A stretch of 64,000 nt of DNA from Anthopleura xanthogrammica (GCA_964019055.1 OZ025211.1:8558400-8622399), one strand, 5' to 3'; shown: positions 34,615 to 47,140, counted from the first letter of the stretch. Notes: generated by a model not told the origin, from the sequence alone. Translations and numbers: made by a program.

Positions 34615-34944
34615 GGCGGCCATCTTGGATTCTATTGTTTTAGGTAAGACATTATGGGATGGCGAGGGAGCAATTATCTTGGCGGCCATCTTGGATTCTA
34701 TTGTTTTAGGTAAGACATTATGGGATGGTGAGGGAGCAATTATCTTGGCGGCCATCTTGGATTCTATTGTTTTAGGTAAGACATTATGGGATTGTGAAGG
34801 AGCAATTATCTTGGCGGCCATCTTGGATTCTATTGTTTTAGGTAAGACATTATGGGATGGTGAGGGAGCAATTATCTTGGCGGCCATCTTGGATTCTATT
34901 GTTTTAGGTAAGACATCATGTGATGGTGAAGGAGCAATTATTAG
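34615..34944. repeat. 66-bp tandem repeat, five units, with YY1-like site
   Basis: Each unit starts GGCGGCCATCTTGGATTC and continues with GTTTTAGGTAAGACATTATG and GAGGGAGCAATTATCTT. 66 is divisible by 3, so both strands carry open frames by chance. Begins 340 bases after the giant gene's stop codon. Confidence 0.95.
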
Positions 34945-35149
34945 AAACTTTATAGTATGCACAGCTGTCGGAGTGTCCTTGTAGATAATGTTACGTTATC
35001 CACTGACAAACACATCTAAAAACCAATTGAATTTGCAAGTAGTTGGAGCAATATGTGAAACACGAAAGTGTAAATTTTTTCGAGAAAGTATCCCCTCCAC
35101 TCTATGCTTTATCTTAAAACTTTTCTTTTTAAACAAGCATACGGTTAAA

Positions 35150-35356
35150 TAATACTAGTTTTACTCTTGTAGATATTTTTAGATTCATATATATATATAT
35201 ATATTTTTTTATTTTTAGATAAACTCAAATTTTTAGATATGCTATGACCAACATTTTGTTTTATATATTATATTTATTCACCTTTTTTAAAGCGCCTTAG
35301 AATTTTAGCTTTGCGCGCTATATAAATAAAGTTATTATTATTATTGTTATTATTTA
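35150..35356 (+). mobile_element. LINE 3' tail
   Basis: TTTTTTAAAGCGCCTTAGAA ... GCGCGCTATATAAATAAAGT then TTATTATTATTG; also contains a TATA dinucleotide run. Confidence 0.65.
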
Positions 35357-35439
35357 TAAATATTTCCACGTTTGCCCCCTCTGCATCCCATAATTCGAGA
35401 CTTCTGAGGACAAGAAGAGACCACCTGCACTAAATCCCA

Positions 35440-35590
35440 ACTTAGGGGTATTTATAGGAATTCGAATCGATGGGTTTTCACCGGTTTTCTTGCCTTCACA
35501 AAACCTAACAAGCTAAATTGAAATTCGGCCCGTGTGTTAGCCGTTCCCTGACTTTGATCAGCCCAGCGGTTATTTCAGGCTTCGCCAGAT
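35440..35590 (+). mobile_element. SINE family C
   Basis: ACCGGTTTTCTTGCCTTCAC, CCCGTGTGTTAGCCGTTCCC, GACTTTGATCAGCCCAGCGG. Confidence 0.6.
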
Positions 35591-36224
35591 AAAAAATGGA
35601 GATTTAAATTTTTTTTTAACACGCTGATTATTTGTGCATGAAAAGCTGAAAAATCGACTGGTAAAACTACAAAAATAAGAAGACGAAAACAGCTTTGCAA
35701 ACCATATTTAAATTTAATTTCTTTATCCTTGTAGACATTTAACTGCGACTGAAAACTATTCACTTCCCTCCTCAACTTTTTTCCTTTTTTTTTTTCCTTT
35801 TTGTTCGTATTTTATTTTAAAATAGTCCTTTCATCAAAGAATGATTTTGGATACCTCTGTTCAAAAGTGATTTTGTATAGCTTTTGAATTGAAACTTGAG
35901 GATGCAATGAAACTTTGCACTAGATGTTCTTCTGCGCTGCATGCGATTGTCAACAAGAATCACATGGCTACCATATGTGCTTGCTTGACTTTCAAAACAT
36001 GCTTATTTTTTCTTGTTTTTACGATAGATTCGATTATATCCCAAAAACCAGAAATGCCTCGAAAAAACGCTGTTTAAGAAAAATGAAAGAAGCTAGAAAA
36101 ATTTATCTGAAACGTGTTTGAAGAATGAAAAAACACTCGGTCTGAATTTGACAAGAAAAAGCAAATTTTGTAAAACACGGTAAACAAAAAAAAAAAAAAA
36201 AGCTGTATGGAAACTAGGCTATGT

Positions 36225-36425
36225 TCTCACATCTGGGGTCTCGGGTTTGATTAACAGACTCTGCATCACTAACATGTGAGTAGAGTTCAGGGCTTTCCCT
36301 TGATTTTCAGGATTTTCCTCCCTCTGCAAAACCTAACTACAGTAGCTAAATTCTAATTCGGTCTGTGAGTTAGCCTTGCCGTGACTGATCAGCGAGCACA
36401 GATACTCTTTCAGGTAATCGATAAG
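36225..36425 (+). mobile_element. SINE family C with tRNA-like head
   Basis: TCTGGGGTCTCGGGTTTGAT (B-box-like), CATGTGAGTAGAGTTCAGGG, TTTTCCTCCCTCTGCAAAAC, TGTGAGTTAGCCTTGCCGTG. Confidence 0.6.
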
Positions 36426-36682
36426 AATTTAAAGTAAAAAAAAAACAAACCTGCCTATAAAGAACAAGACAGCACATTCGCTTAAGATCTATCTCAGAAG
36501 AGTCGTCTTTGTCATTTTAAAAGGTGCCGCCAGAAAGAAAAATACATTGAATTTACGAATGTTTTCCAGTACCAAATGCTTTTGATACTAGCAAAACAAA
36601 CAAGACACAAATAATACAGTTCAATCTAGTTTTCAAGGAAAATTTCACTGGCGAATGCGTTGCTATTCTCAATCATAGAATA

Positions 36683-36687
<5 letters not shown>

Positions 36688-36772
<85 letters not shown>
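36688..36772. repeat. ATT microsatellite
   Basis: About 27 uninterrupted ATT units preceded by AATAATAATA, in the intergenic stretch before the BH3 array. Confidence 0.95.
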
Positions 36773-36775
<3 letters not shown>

Positions 36776-37477
36776 CATAGAATCCAAACTCACTCAATCG
36801 TATTTCACGGTTATTTTGAGAAGTACATTGAAGGCAAAAGGAGCTCGGTTGAAGAAAAACATTGAACCACACCCTACCTCTGCTGCTGATTGTCGAGAGA
36901 AGAAAGATACAAACTTCGTCGCATTCAGCCTCTTGTGTCGAATCCAAATATACGAGTAAAATTCCTCTATCTTCAATACTTTAGAATGATAAAATTAAGT
37001 GCTAACCGTGAAATATCTCTTGTAAATATATCGTACCACAATCAATGTCCCACTAGCTCGCGATCGCGGATCTTGAAAGGAAAATAGAAGACAAATTGGA
37101 AAATCGTAGTTCACAGAACCAAACAATTATGAACACTTGAAAATCAATTCTTGTTGAAGGTGTTAAGTACCACGTTGAATACGAAAAGAGATCATATCTC
37201 GAAGAAGAAAGGACGGCTTACTACTCGCCACGTCATTGGTCACTTGGTCTTCGGAGGTGAGAATATCACAGGTTATAATGGTTTGGAGAACTACTTGTTA
37301 TTCCCTCGAATACACGCAATGGCTAGAATAATAAATGAAGTTCTTGTTCTAGCAATATTTAGAATCAAAAACCAAGACGTTTAAAGACCTCAAAACGCTT
37401 TAATTCTGACATGATTCAAACTAGTTTACATCAGATCTTCTAGCATTTTCAAGATGGCGGACAAGAGGGGATAAAAA

Positions 37478-37540
37478 CTACTTACAGTCGATAACGTAGA
37501 GAATCGTTTTTATTCCTGATTCTGAAACAACAGCCTTGAC
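37478..37540 (-). CDS. candidate terminal exon on the minus strand, unrecognised
   Basis: Read on the minus strand, a TATTTTCAG acceptor (just above 37540) is followed by 20 open codons (VKAVVSESGIKTILYVID...) and a TAG at 37478-37480. The hydrophobic/charged pattern looks protein-like, but I could not find the partner exons with confidence. It could belong to a minus-strand gene across the BH3 array, or be chance. Confidence 0.2.
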   Translation of the reverse strand, partial: VKAVVSESGIKTILYVIDCK

Positions 37541-39087
37541 CTGAAAATATTAAAGAAAATGTGTTAGAAAACAGATATTTATCCTATTTAGACAAAATGA
37601 ACTGTGTTTTCAATTTATCGGAGCTAGGTGCTCCGCCAAGAACAAAAATGGCGGCTGGTCGAATCTCTCCATTGATAGATGTTAGCATTTTTTAGCGTGT
37701 TTTTAATAAACATTTACTATACAATAAAGAAAACGTAGGAGGAAAGGAGAACAATAAAGAAGGAAAAAGGGCAGAATAGAGTTTTAACAGTAAAATCCGA
37801 CAAGATGAACCGGACATGTTTTGAGACCAGTTCTCTTTTTGAGTAAGAATGCTGCTTTATATATATTATTTTCTTTTACAGGACTATCTTTTAGTTGTAT
37901 TTCTATCTTTCCGGCCTTGACTATACTACTAAACGTTTTTACTAAATGTTTGTGAGAGTCCCAATAGTGAGCCGAGGAACATGCGGCTTCCAGTTACAGT
38001 CGCTTCACACGTATAGTGTAATTTTAGAATAGCTTCTCGATTCTTCCCATAAATTATGTTTTGTTAGTTCAGTGACTCAACTCTTAAAACTACTGCACAT
38101 CTGTGGAGGGCTTGAGGAGAATTAAGTAAAATTTTAAGAACTGAACTCGCGGTGTCCAACTGATTCCGACCTCAATCAAATACTGAGCAAAAAGGTCTCG
38201 AATTTCAGCAGAAAGGATAAATGAAATCCGGATAATAATTTTTTAGCTCACAATAAGGAGATTCTAAACTAAGTTCTCCAGACTAAAGATTAGTTTAAGA
38301 GTCGAATTCGTGAGGTTTTGCAACGTTTGACAATGAATTAAGAGCTGTGTTTACCGGACTGCAGTGTAAAGGCGCCAAAGGATGATGTCAAACGCTTTCT
38401 CGACCCCACAAAGACAACTGACTGCGATAAAAAAAAACTGCCAAAACAGGTATCAAAAGCTACCTAATACTCCATCACGAAACTTTAATTTCATTTCAAG
38501 ATAGATTTTCCCTTCCAATTCTATACAAATTGGTACTTTTTTGTTATTTTTATATATCAAATAAAGTAGGGTTTGGTTTATTTTTTATGTTTTATTTGTA
38601 TCTCGTGTTTTTCATGTGACGTGCCTGACCGGTATTTCTGTTATCAAATTCCACCTTACATCTACGATGTCTACTAAGCCATGTGACTCTAAGTCGTTCA
38701 AGTCACGATTCGAAAAAAAATCGCTTAAAAATCAAGCCAAGACTTCAATACTTTGAACAAGAAAAACACTGCCTAATTTTGAATTTAAATTCTATAAAAT
38801 TAAAATGTGTCAACAAGATCATTGGCTATTTTTTTCTCGCATGCTTTCTGTGTTTTCAATAATTCCCTCAAATCTCCACCAATGGGACGAGACCTGTGTT
38901 TTCGCGGATAGCGTGACCGAGAAACGAATTTCTTATAATAAGGATATTGTTTTGATCGTTTATGAGTCACTTGTTTCGATCATTTCTGAACGGTGTTATG
39001 TTATTGTAGACAGATTGTAGTTACTGTAGCTGTGAAGGATGGACGTTTAACCTCTCATCACAGCGGGGAATCCTGACTTGACGAAAG

Positions 39088-39094
39088 TATAAAA
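39088..39094 (+). promoter_or_regulatory. possible TATA box for BH3-only-like gene 1
   Basis: AGTATAAAATTC followed by a pyrimidine/purine stretch with ATTTATCAGTAAAC, similar to the CAAATCAGTCAAG downstream of the gene 2 TATA box. It lies 1.8 kb upstream of the coding exon, so a long 5'UTR intron containing the CAC/AAC repeat would be needed. Confidence 0.3.
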
Positions 39095-40079
39095 TTCGTT
39101 GTTGCTACTACATTTATCAGTAAACTAAACCAGATGTGGATGGAAGGATATTTGCTGACCTAGACGAATCGAATTACATTGGTAAAAACAGAGAAGAAAA
39201 AGAAACGCATAAAAATAAAGCGAAAAAAGAATCAGTGAAGAAAACAGCCCATCATCGAGAAGAAATAAATTCAAAGCACGTCATTGGTCATTACCACGTT
39301 AGAGGTAAACGCACGCCTGTAAATATGTTTTTTAAAAATTACGTAAAACGAGGAGTATAATCTATAAGTACTTGCTACTTTATTGCCGTATCTTAATAAT
39401 ACGTAAACAAACTATTCTATCAGTCAAAAACTACCTTGGAAAAACAGGTAAAAATTATTGCATGAAGCGTAATTGTTTTTTTGTAATTTAGCGAATTTTA
39501 AATGGTTAGTCAAGGTGACTCAATATTGACGGCTTCCCAGTGGTCAACAGCGTTTTCACTTTCATAATACTAAACAACTGAATTTCCCGTTTGAACTTGG
39601 CATTTCTGTCACTCAAACCATGCATGTGTAAAAGGCAAAAGTCAAGTGTTTAAAACACCTCGTTAAAAAACATAATAACCTGAAGAAATAGTTTTTGAAT
39701 TTGTTTATTATTTGGTAATATTTGAATTTGGATACAATTACTATTATTTATCAATATTTCTCAGCAGTGATCCTTTAGGTGTATGTTTTGATCAAATTCG
39801 GAGATTCTCGGAAAATATTACGAAATGAAGAATAATTTCATTATTACCATCATCATCTATCATTATTTTTGCTCATTTTGTTGCTGTTTTCGTCATTGTT
39901 GTTGTAAATTGCTGTTGTTGGTTTTATTTTTGTACATGTTGTGGCTATTGTTGTTACTATTGTTACTATTACATACAAACTTCATATAATTTTACTTGAG
40001 AACTTAACAAGAGTGCTAAGTTCTTGTCATGCAATTAGCATATAATTGTATCATCTCTTCGATCATCAATGCCATTATC

Positions 40080-40802
40080 ATGCACTGTCATTATTTCATC
40101 ATGCATCATTACCACCACCACAACCATCATTAACTCATCATGTCTAACAACAACATCATTATCACTCAAACAACACCATCAACACCTCATCTGAAAAATT
40201 ACAACAGAACACCATCACCACCACTACCAACAGCAACAACACCATTCACTATCATTACCACCAATAACGTCATCATCACCACCTGCAACAACACCAACAA
40301 CACCATCACATCCTCACCAGCACCATTATCACCACCACCAGCACCATCACCACATCCTCACCAACACCATTATCACCACCAACAACACCATCACCACCAC
40401 CTGCAACAACACCATCATCGCATCCTCACCAACACCATTATCACCACCAACAACACCATAATCACATCCTCACCAACACCATTATCACCACCAACGACAC
40501 CATCATCACATCCTCACCAACACCATTATCACCACCAACAACACCATAATCACATCCTCACCAACACCATTATCACCACCAACAACACCATAATCACATC
40601 CTCACCAACACCATCATCGCATCCTCACCAACACCATTATCACCACCAACGACACCATCATCACCACCTGCAACAACACCATCATCGCATCCTCACCAAC
40701 ACCATTATCACCACCAACAACACCATAATCACATCCTCACCAACACCATTATCACCACCAACGACACCATCATCACAACCTGCAACACCATCATCATCAT
40801 TT
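40080..40802. repeat. CAC/AAC/ATC compound minisatellite, 700 bp
   Basis: Higher-order units of 30-90 bases such as CACATCCTCACCAACACCAT and TATCACCACCAACAACACCA. One frame stays open for 231 codons (Thr/His/Pro/Ser), but all features are those of a repeat. It ends 95 bases before the BH3 gene 1 acceptor. Confidence 0.9.
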
Positions 40803-40925
40803 TCTAAAGTTATTTTGAAACTTATTTCTCGATAAGCTATTGATTCTTGAAGTCACTTTACGAGTTAAAAAAGTCTTAAAATCTTTTTTTTATCAGATCT
40901 TAAAAGGCTTGAAGAACATAGCACC

Positions 40926-41210
40926 ATGAAAGACAGCGATAGATGGTCCCAGCGAATTGAATTCTTCGTGCTATGTAGCCACGTCTCTAATACACAGACC
41001 AGGCAATCAACTCTTATGAATCATGACCAAGTTCCAGTTCTCCCGAATATAGATATCGCTAACTTATCATATCAGCTTGCGATCATTGGAGACGAGATGT
41101 GGAACAAATATGGCCGACATCCCCAAAGTCAAATATGGCGGCCATTTTGGGAAATTTTTGCAAGAATTGGTTTTCAGACTCTACTCGTCTTCTTGAATCC
41201 TCCATCGTGA
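40926..41210 (+). CDS. BH3-only-like protein 1 (94 aa)
   Basis: A single coding exon of 94 codons. Residues 47-62 read LSYQLAIIGDEMWNKY, an excellent BH3 helix: hydrophobic h1 (L), small residue S, h2 (L), h3 (I), the Gly-Asp-Glu core, h4 (M) and a terminal Tyr. BH3-only proteins bind the groove of BCL-2 family members at mitochondria and start apoptosis; that role is inferred from the motif. Residues 82-90 (GFQTLLVFL) form a short hydrophobic C-terminal segment shared with the next two genes. Start chosen because it is the first ATG after a splice acceptor at 40896 (polyT-ATCAG). AATAAA lies at 41281. The N-terminal part is similar to gene 2. First of four equally spaced paralogues. Confidence 0.85.
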   Translation: MKDSDRWSQRIEFFVLCSHVSNTQTRQSTLMNHDQVPVLPNIDIANLSYQLAIIGDEMWNKYGRHPQSQIWRPFWEIFARIGFQTLLVFLNPPS

Positions 41211-41289
41211 CGTAATATAATGACGTAATTTATTGTTTGACCTATCATTTCGGTTCCGTTTTTGAGGAAAAAGTAGGCGGAATAAAATT

Positions 41290-44200
41290 CATTCCTGCTT
41301 TTCCTTAATTCTAAAAAACGAGGAGTTGTGCAGCTTCGTCTTTATGTAAAAGATTTCAAGAAATTTTTTCTTTTTTCTCTTGAGCAGCTGAGGATAATTT
41401 CAAAACGTTTAAGCAAAACGAAGTCATTAATCCCTTTACGACGTGGTCCAAGAAATTATCCTTTCGCGTGAGCGAGATTTTTTGGTGGAAAATGGAACAT
41501 GACTGGAGGTGGAATGCGGCCTCTATGATCTTATCTAAATTAGCAAATGAAAAATTCGATATTGAAACTACAAAAACCAATCAACAGTAACTGTTATATT
41601 ACACAGATATTGCAATTAAAAAGTCGTGGCATTTGTCTGCATTTTTAAACGCAAAACTCATACGTGAACTTCCAAAGAGTTTCCAGTTTCAGTGTATTTG
41701 CAATGCTGCTTGTGCATTTTGTTTTGGCTGTTGCTTTTTGGGACTAAGAACTGAGAAGAACTATGAAGGATAGTTCGTGTATTTCACCAACACTACTTTG
41801 CTGTAATTATCTCTTTTCATTCTTTGCTTAAATGAACTTGCAGAACATCAATCGTAGCCGCAAATTAATTGACCCACTTTGAACTTAACCGCCTATTTTA
41901 CCATGAGTCGTTATGGAAACCGATTCAAATTTTTACTTGGTCGTCATAGTTACCGATGTACATTTTCCCATAGTCGTTGTCATAGTGACCGTTCCATATG
42001 TTGGTATTTATTAGCCATTCCAAGTTTGAGGAAATAGTTGGGTCGAGTTGAAGTTGCAGTGCACTGTGAGACTGTTTTAGAGGACATATTTTCAAGACGG
42101 CATCTCTCGTCCCCTAAACCAGTCCCACAATGCACTGCAATGCCAACGCGCCCCAGTTTTTTTCTGAAACTCGGAATGGCTAATGCACTGCTGTGTCAGA
42201 GACGACAGGAAACAGTGACTATGAAAAGTTAAAACTAATTCGAAATTCCTAAGTCTCTAACTCGATAACAATAAATGTTAACAGACATCTGCATTATTTT
42301 TCACGGAATATATAATATTTTTTCTTAATTTTTATTTTTTATTTATTTATTTTTTGTGTGGAAAAATATCCAGTCGTTGCTTATTTTCAAGGAATGTAAC
42401 AAAATTTATATTTGCTGACCACCATGTTGGTTATTATAACATGGCATTCTAGGAATGATTGCAAACCATGATAAAAATACAAATAAACTTTTATATTTCA
42501 CGGATTAAAAACGTTGAAACATTAAAGAGTCATACTCAGGGTTTAGTCTATTTAGCGTCAAAATATTCACAAATACCAATAGTAAAGTAAAGAATGCACA
42601 ACTTTATAAATAAAAACATTTCCTTCACTGGAACACATGAATATTCTACACAAAATCGATGCTAACTCTTATATGAGCAACAGAGAACTTGAAATTATTA
42701 TTATTATTATTATTTATGCCATAATACATTTTGTCATTTGTTTTGTGAATATCTCTCTACTTAACACATGTTTTTTTCTTACGAAAAAATATGATTAATT
42801 CTTCTAAAAATACGGTTAAAAATCCAAAATAAAAATATCGAAAATTTTATACTTGGATTATCTAAACTTAAAATTATTAAATTTCGTTTCATAGGTGAAC
42901 AAATTTAACGAAAATTTGTTATTGAAAATGACGATGTTAACTAAATTGTTTTGAATACCATGAAACAGGTGCTTTATCATCGCGACTTCTTATTGGCTAA
43001 TTGAAAATTAACGGAACCCACTTTAGTGTTAAGAGAGATCGACCTCGTCGATTACACGTGCTTTCAGCAGAGATACAACCAATAAATCATAATATGAATA
43101 ATTTACAATGTTTTTATTTCCAGAGATACAAAATAAACAGATTTGAAAAACGTGTCTTGATAGCTTTTCACACTTGTCAAAAACCGTAAACATTTTCACT
43201 CAAATTCTTTGTCCTTTTGTTTATTTTGGTACTTTTCTTCCCGGTCAAAGTTGGACAAAATTCAATATTTTACTATCTAAATTTCTACTAAACTTGAGTT
43301 TAATATTTGAATTTTGTGCATAATTTTTGTAAGTAACTATTTCAATAAACATTTTGTATCCGTTCCAATTTTAGCGTGAAAAAAAAAATACATAAAATGA
43401 AATAATAAAATAAAGTTGTACAATGAATTAATATAGGCCGACTTCCTATAGAACAACTTAAAGCTATGAAGCTTCTTCTCACTTAAAGCATGTTTTTTTT
43501 TTCTTCAAAAATAACGCATGATATTAAGTATTAATAATATTATTTTATGATGAAAAATAACAACTCGGTGACTGGGGGAGTCTAGACGATCACATGATTT
43601 TGGGTTCGGAAGGTACGCGAAGTTGAGCTTGAACTACGCGTTTCGTAGGCGTGAAAAAACAACGTTGTTCGAGTGTAATTTCTTAGATTTGAGCCATCAA
43701 AACAGATTTTATAAATTTACATGAAGAGGGGAATGACATAATGATTAAGATACGAAATGTATGAGTTCGGAAATTCCCTTTCAAAATTCTTTGATTGTGA
43801 GTCAATAACTCAACGCAAACAAGATAATTTTTCATCTAAAGAAGAAACTTTTATTTAAACATTTATTACCAAACAATTGATACAACAGACTTTTCGAGGG
43901 TATTTTATCAGCATTTTATTATCTGCTTAGTTGGCTATTTTAACTGACACTTAAAGTTGATATAAAGAAAAACTTATAGATATTTCACTCCCGATTTCTA
44001 ATTTTTGGTTTGAAAGCCAGTCTGGGGAAAAGTTATTTGTTGAAAACCCAGTGACTAGATGAATTCGAAGGCGTATCATATCCTAAATAAACATTGCATT
44101 TACAAGTATCTAGAGGAACGATACCGAATAGAAATTTAAAATATTGGGCGTCAGAATTATTTTCTCCGTCTTGAGTCGAACAATGATGATCGGCATTTTT

Positions 44201-44385
44201 TCCAGTTAAAGTAGTACATATCTTTTTTTAGAATAAATTACTGAGGCTCAATAAACACGTTGAAACAAGCCCTCTTTGTCGCATGCAATCGTCGATATTC
44301 GCGTGATGTGATTCAAGTTATGAATGCGTAAAACGTGGTCATGTGACCTCATATTAAAATGGGACCGACGTTATGTACCTGCCGT
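41290..44385. other. spacer between BH3 genes 1 and 2
   Basis: AT-rich, with one family E hairpin (42012-42184). Several AATAAA-like signals near 41281. No convincing coding frame; the short frames at 41356-41580 (minus) and 43001-43189 (plus) lack any recognisable motif. Confidence 0.6.
42012..42184. mobile_element. MITE family E, copy 2, in the BH3 array spacer
   Basis: GCCATTCCAAGTTTGAGGAA ... TTTCTGAAACTCGGAATGGC with the same GTGCA..GTGGGAC interior as copy 1. Confidence 0.65.
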
Positions 44386-44392
44386 GAATCAG

Positions 44393-44400
44393 TATAAATA
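44393..44400 (+). promoter_or_regulatory. TATA box of BH3-only-like gene 2
   Basis: TATAAATA in the context CAGTATAAATAGAATAAC, about 160 bases upstream of the 5'UTR donor at 44556 and 400 bases upstream of the start codon. Transcription would start near 44425-44430. No ATG occurs between there and the donor. Confidence 0.6.
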
Positions 44401-44800
44401 GAATAACCACAGAGGTATGTTGACAGTTGATTCTACAAATCAGTCAAGTGACAGTTACTCCTGAAACCAAAGCCTTAAAGACTCAAAAAAATTGAAGTTA
44501 AGGATTGTTCACAATTATTGAGACAAGACAAATACGTTGCTACGACTTTGATACAGGTAAATCGAAATATTTATACGCTAAATACACTAAGAATTCTTTT
44601 AAAAAATAAGTTTTTATCAAGGTCGACTGATACCTAGTTTTGAAGTCTTGTAATATGGACATTTCAGTATTTTAAGTCGCCAAGAGTTTATTCTCGAGTT
44701 GGCTGTTTAATATTTTTGCTTCTGAAGTTATTATTACTTAAATTTATAATCTTCTCTCTTTCTCTCAAGGAACGTTTTACATTCAAGCCTGAAAGCAAAC

Positions 44801-45115
44801 ATGATTGGACAGAGGTCTCCTTATAATCCTTCAACTTATCAGCTCGCCATTCTTACCATGTATAGCAACTCTCTAACACACACAAGGACGAATTACGTAG
44901 TTCATCCAAGTTTAGTAAACGACGTCGATATACAATCTACTGCAATTCAAGAGGTAGCTAACAGATTAGCAGACATTGGCGACGAAGTAGCACTGAAATA
45001 TGACAACCCTTACAACCCTTATCACGTGGACATACCATCGTCTAGATTTGTCGCCAAAGCTGGTTTCCAGGCTTTTCTCTTTATGTTACATTGCCCTGAC
45101 TGGATCGATTTGTAA
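44801..45115 (+). CDS. BH3-only-like protein 2 (104 aa)
   Basis: 104 codons, uninterrupted. Residues 52-67 read VANRLADIGDEVALKY, closely matching the BIM-type BH3 pattern with every anchor position present. Residues 88-96 (GFQAFLFML) repeat the C-terminal hydrophobic motif. The start is the first ATG of the exon that begins at 44770 after a CTCTCAAG acceptor. An upstream 5'UTR exon ending at 44556 (ATACAG|GTAAAT) and a TATA box at 44393-44400 make a complete promoter-to-coding model; that UTR exon has no ATG. AATAAA is at 45210. The function as a pro-apoptotic BCL-2 ligand is inferred from the motif, as in its neighbours. Confidence 0.88.
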   Translation: MIGQRSPYNPSTYQLAILTMYSNSLTHTRTNYVVHPSLVNDVDIQSTAIQEVANRLADIGDEVALKYDNPYNPYHVDIPSSRFVAKAGFQAFLFMLHCPDWIDL

Positions 45116-45804
45116 TCATGGATTTTTGACGCAAAGATAGTTGGAGAATGAAGCTTTCTGCTTCAAAATGAAGGTGAAACGACAGAGAATGCTAAGGAAA
45201 GAGAAACTGAATAAAAATTCAAGTTAAAGCGGAGAAAAAACGTAAAAATTCTGGAAATTACACGTGTAAATTCTGAACATCAGTGAACTCGGCAAAACTC
45301 CATGAGTGAATTCTCAAGTTTCCCTAGAATACGCTATACAAGAACACAGACGAATAGCAAAGAATGTTGTGTCATCAATATGAGAAAATCATACAAAAAT
45401 GAAAATACCCACTTGGTATTAATTAATTGACAAGACGAAATCTAACAACGTAAAATAAGAAAGAATGCAATAATTATATTTTTCTACTGTGTAGGAGTTT
45501 TTCAATTCTTCCAATTCAAAAAATGTAAAGAATGACATTATTTATAAGATTAATTTGAAAGAAAATAAAAGTATTTATTTTATGTGAAAAACGAAAAAGA
45601 TAGAATTGATTAATAAGAAATTTTAGCTTAATTTTAAGTTTTAAAGAACTGATTGACGAATCTATGAGTCGCATATAGACGTCTGTGACATCAAACCAAA
45701 CCGTTAGAAAACATGTTTCAGCTTGTATCAGATTTCTTACATGGTTTATCAATTATCATATAGATCGCCTTTCATAAAAACTGTGAGAAGGTTCAGGTAC
45801 TAAA

Positions 45805-45905
45805 TGATACTATGCGTACGGTATGAACATGCCGTAACACTGAAATGGCTTCCTTGTATTTTTGTGGCACGCCAAGTCTTATCCAATGAAAACGCTGTTT
45901 TACCT
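45805..45905. mobile_element. fragment of family F-long in the BH3 array spacer
   Basis: GTACGGTATGAACATGCCGTAACACTG is cut into the familiar ACTGAAATGGCTTCC stretch; the right end is missing. Confidence 0.4.
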
Positions 45906-47140
45906 CTCTTACGAGAATATTCTTCAGCTACGCGAATATATCGAAGTCAATTACTGATAAGTTACTGACATCCACGTAGCAGCCGTCCTACGTAAACATC
46001 CGTATTGTTATTTCTGCACACAAGATGACGTATAATGTATGTGTATAGACATGTTAGAGTGAAGGTTCAAGGTTGTAGTACTCAGTCTCTCAGTCACGTA
46101 GCTTTGCATAGTATTATCCGATCCACTTCTTTGGTATCTAAGAGTATTGTAAGAAAGGGAATTTTCACTCAACAGTTATAGGAGATTCCTAACTGAGTTT
46201 AAAGCTCTCAGAACTGTAGTCGGTCAAAAATGGCAAATAGCATGAAAAATACATTTCTATGAGATTCTCATATAAGAATTAGCCTGCGACAACGGAATCC
46301 CGAACGCCAAATAAACTTGAAATAATAAGAAGAAGAAAACAGTTCAACAATTAACTTGGTCTTCAAAGAAAAAAGTGTTGAATCTAGGTGATATTTTGGA
46401 TAAAATTATTCACCCCAAAACAAAAAAATAATTCTAATTTATCAACTTCTCAGGCGCGTCTACGTTGCTGTTGAGATTTCAGTGTTGTGACTGAACGGGT
46501 GGGATAGAAATTGAACAAAAAAGCTGCGATGAAAAAGAACGCAGAAAAAAAAAAAGCATGACGACGGTTAAATAGCAAATATTGAAGTATTTTGTCAAGT
46601 TTTATAAACTAACAAATCCTGAAAACAAAATTTCAACAATATTTTTTCTTTGTTATTGATTATAAATTTGATCAAAACAAGACTGTACATATGATTCTAA
46701 TAGATAAAATAGCCACAAGGCAAGCTACGTACGTGAGAAGACGTCTACTATCAATTCTCGGCCAAACCTTACAAAGACATTCATATTAATAAAATATGTT
46801 AAAATGCTTAGAATGATCTCGATAATGTGTCTTAAAAGCCGTTCTCTGGCTGGCGTGGCGCGTCCGTACGTGCCGTCGACTTCAGTCTTCCGTTTCCAAA
46901 TTTTAATTCCAAAAAACTACTTAAGTATATATTGTAGAAAAAAGAAAAGAAAATCTACACAAAAGACTAATATCTCACTGCATTAAGATTGAAAAAAAAT
47001 CTCTTTAAAAGGGGAAAATTTCGTCTTTGTCTGATGATTATACCAGATGTTTTGGCGCGCTTTAATCCATTTGGCCCAAAACGGAACTTTATCTCGTTCA
47101 CTGATTGGCTGAAACAACTGGAACAATTCCTTGTGTTATG

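Larger units (their letters stand above)
34945..39080. other. intergenic, repeats only
   Basis: After the 66-bp repeat come a LINE tail, two SINEs, an ATT run and AT-rich DNA. AAGATGGCGGAC (37451) and AAAATGGCGGCT (37648) are YY1-like. The one candidate minus exon (37478-37540) is weak. No BH3-like frame was found here. Confidence 0.6.

Noticed and set aside
34591..34984. Open frames on both strands with 22-residue repeats
   Set aside because: 66-bp tandem repeat divisible by three; peptide has no independent support.
40140..40835. 231-codon open frame rich in Thr, His, Pro
   Set aside because: It is the translation of a CAC/AAC/ATC compound repeat; no start context or globular sequence.
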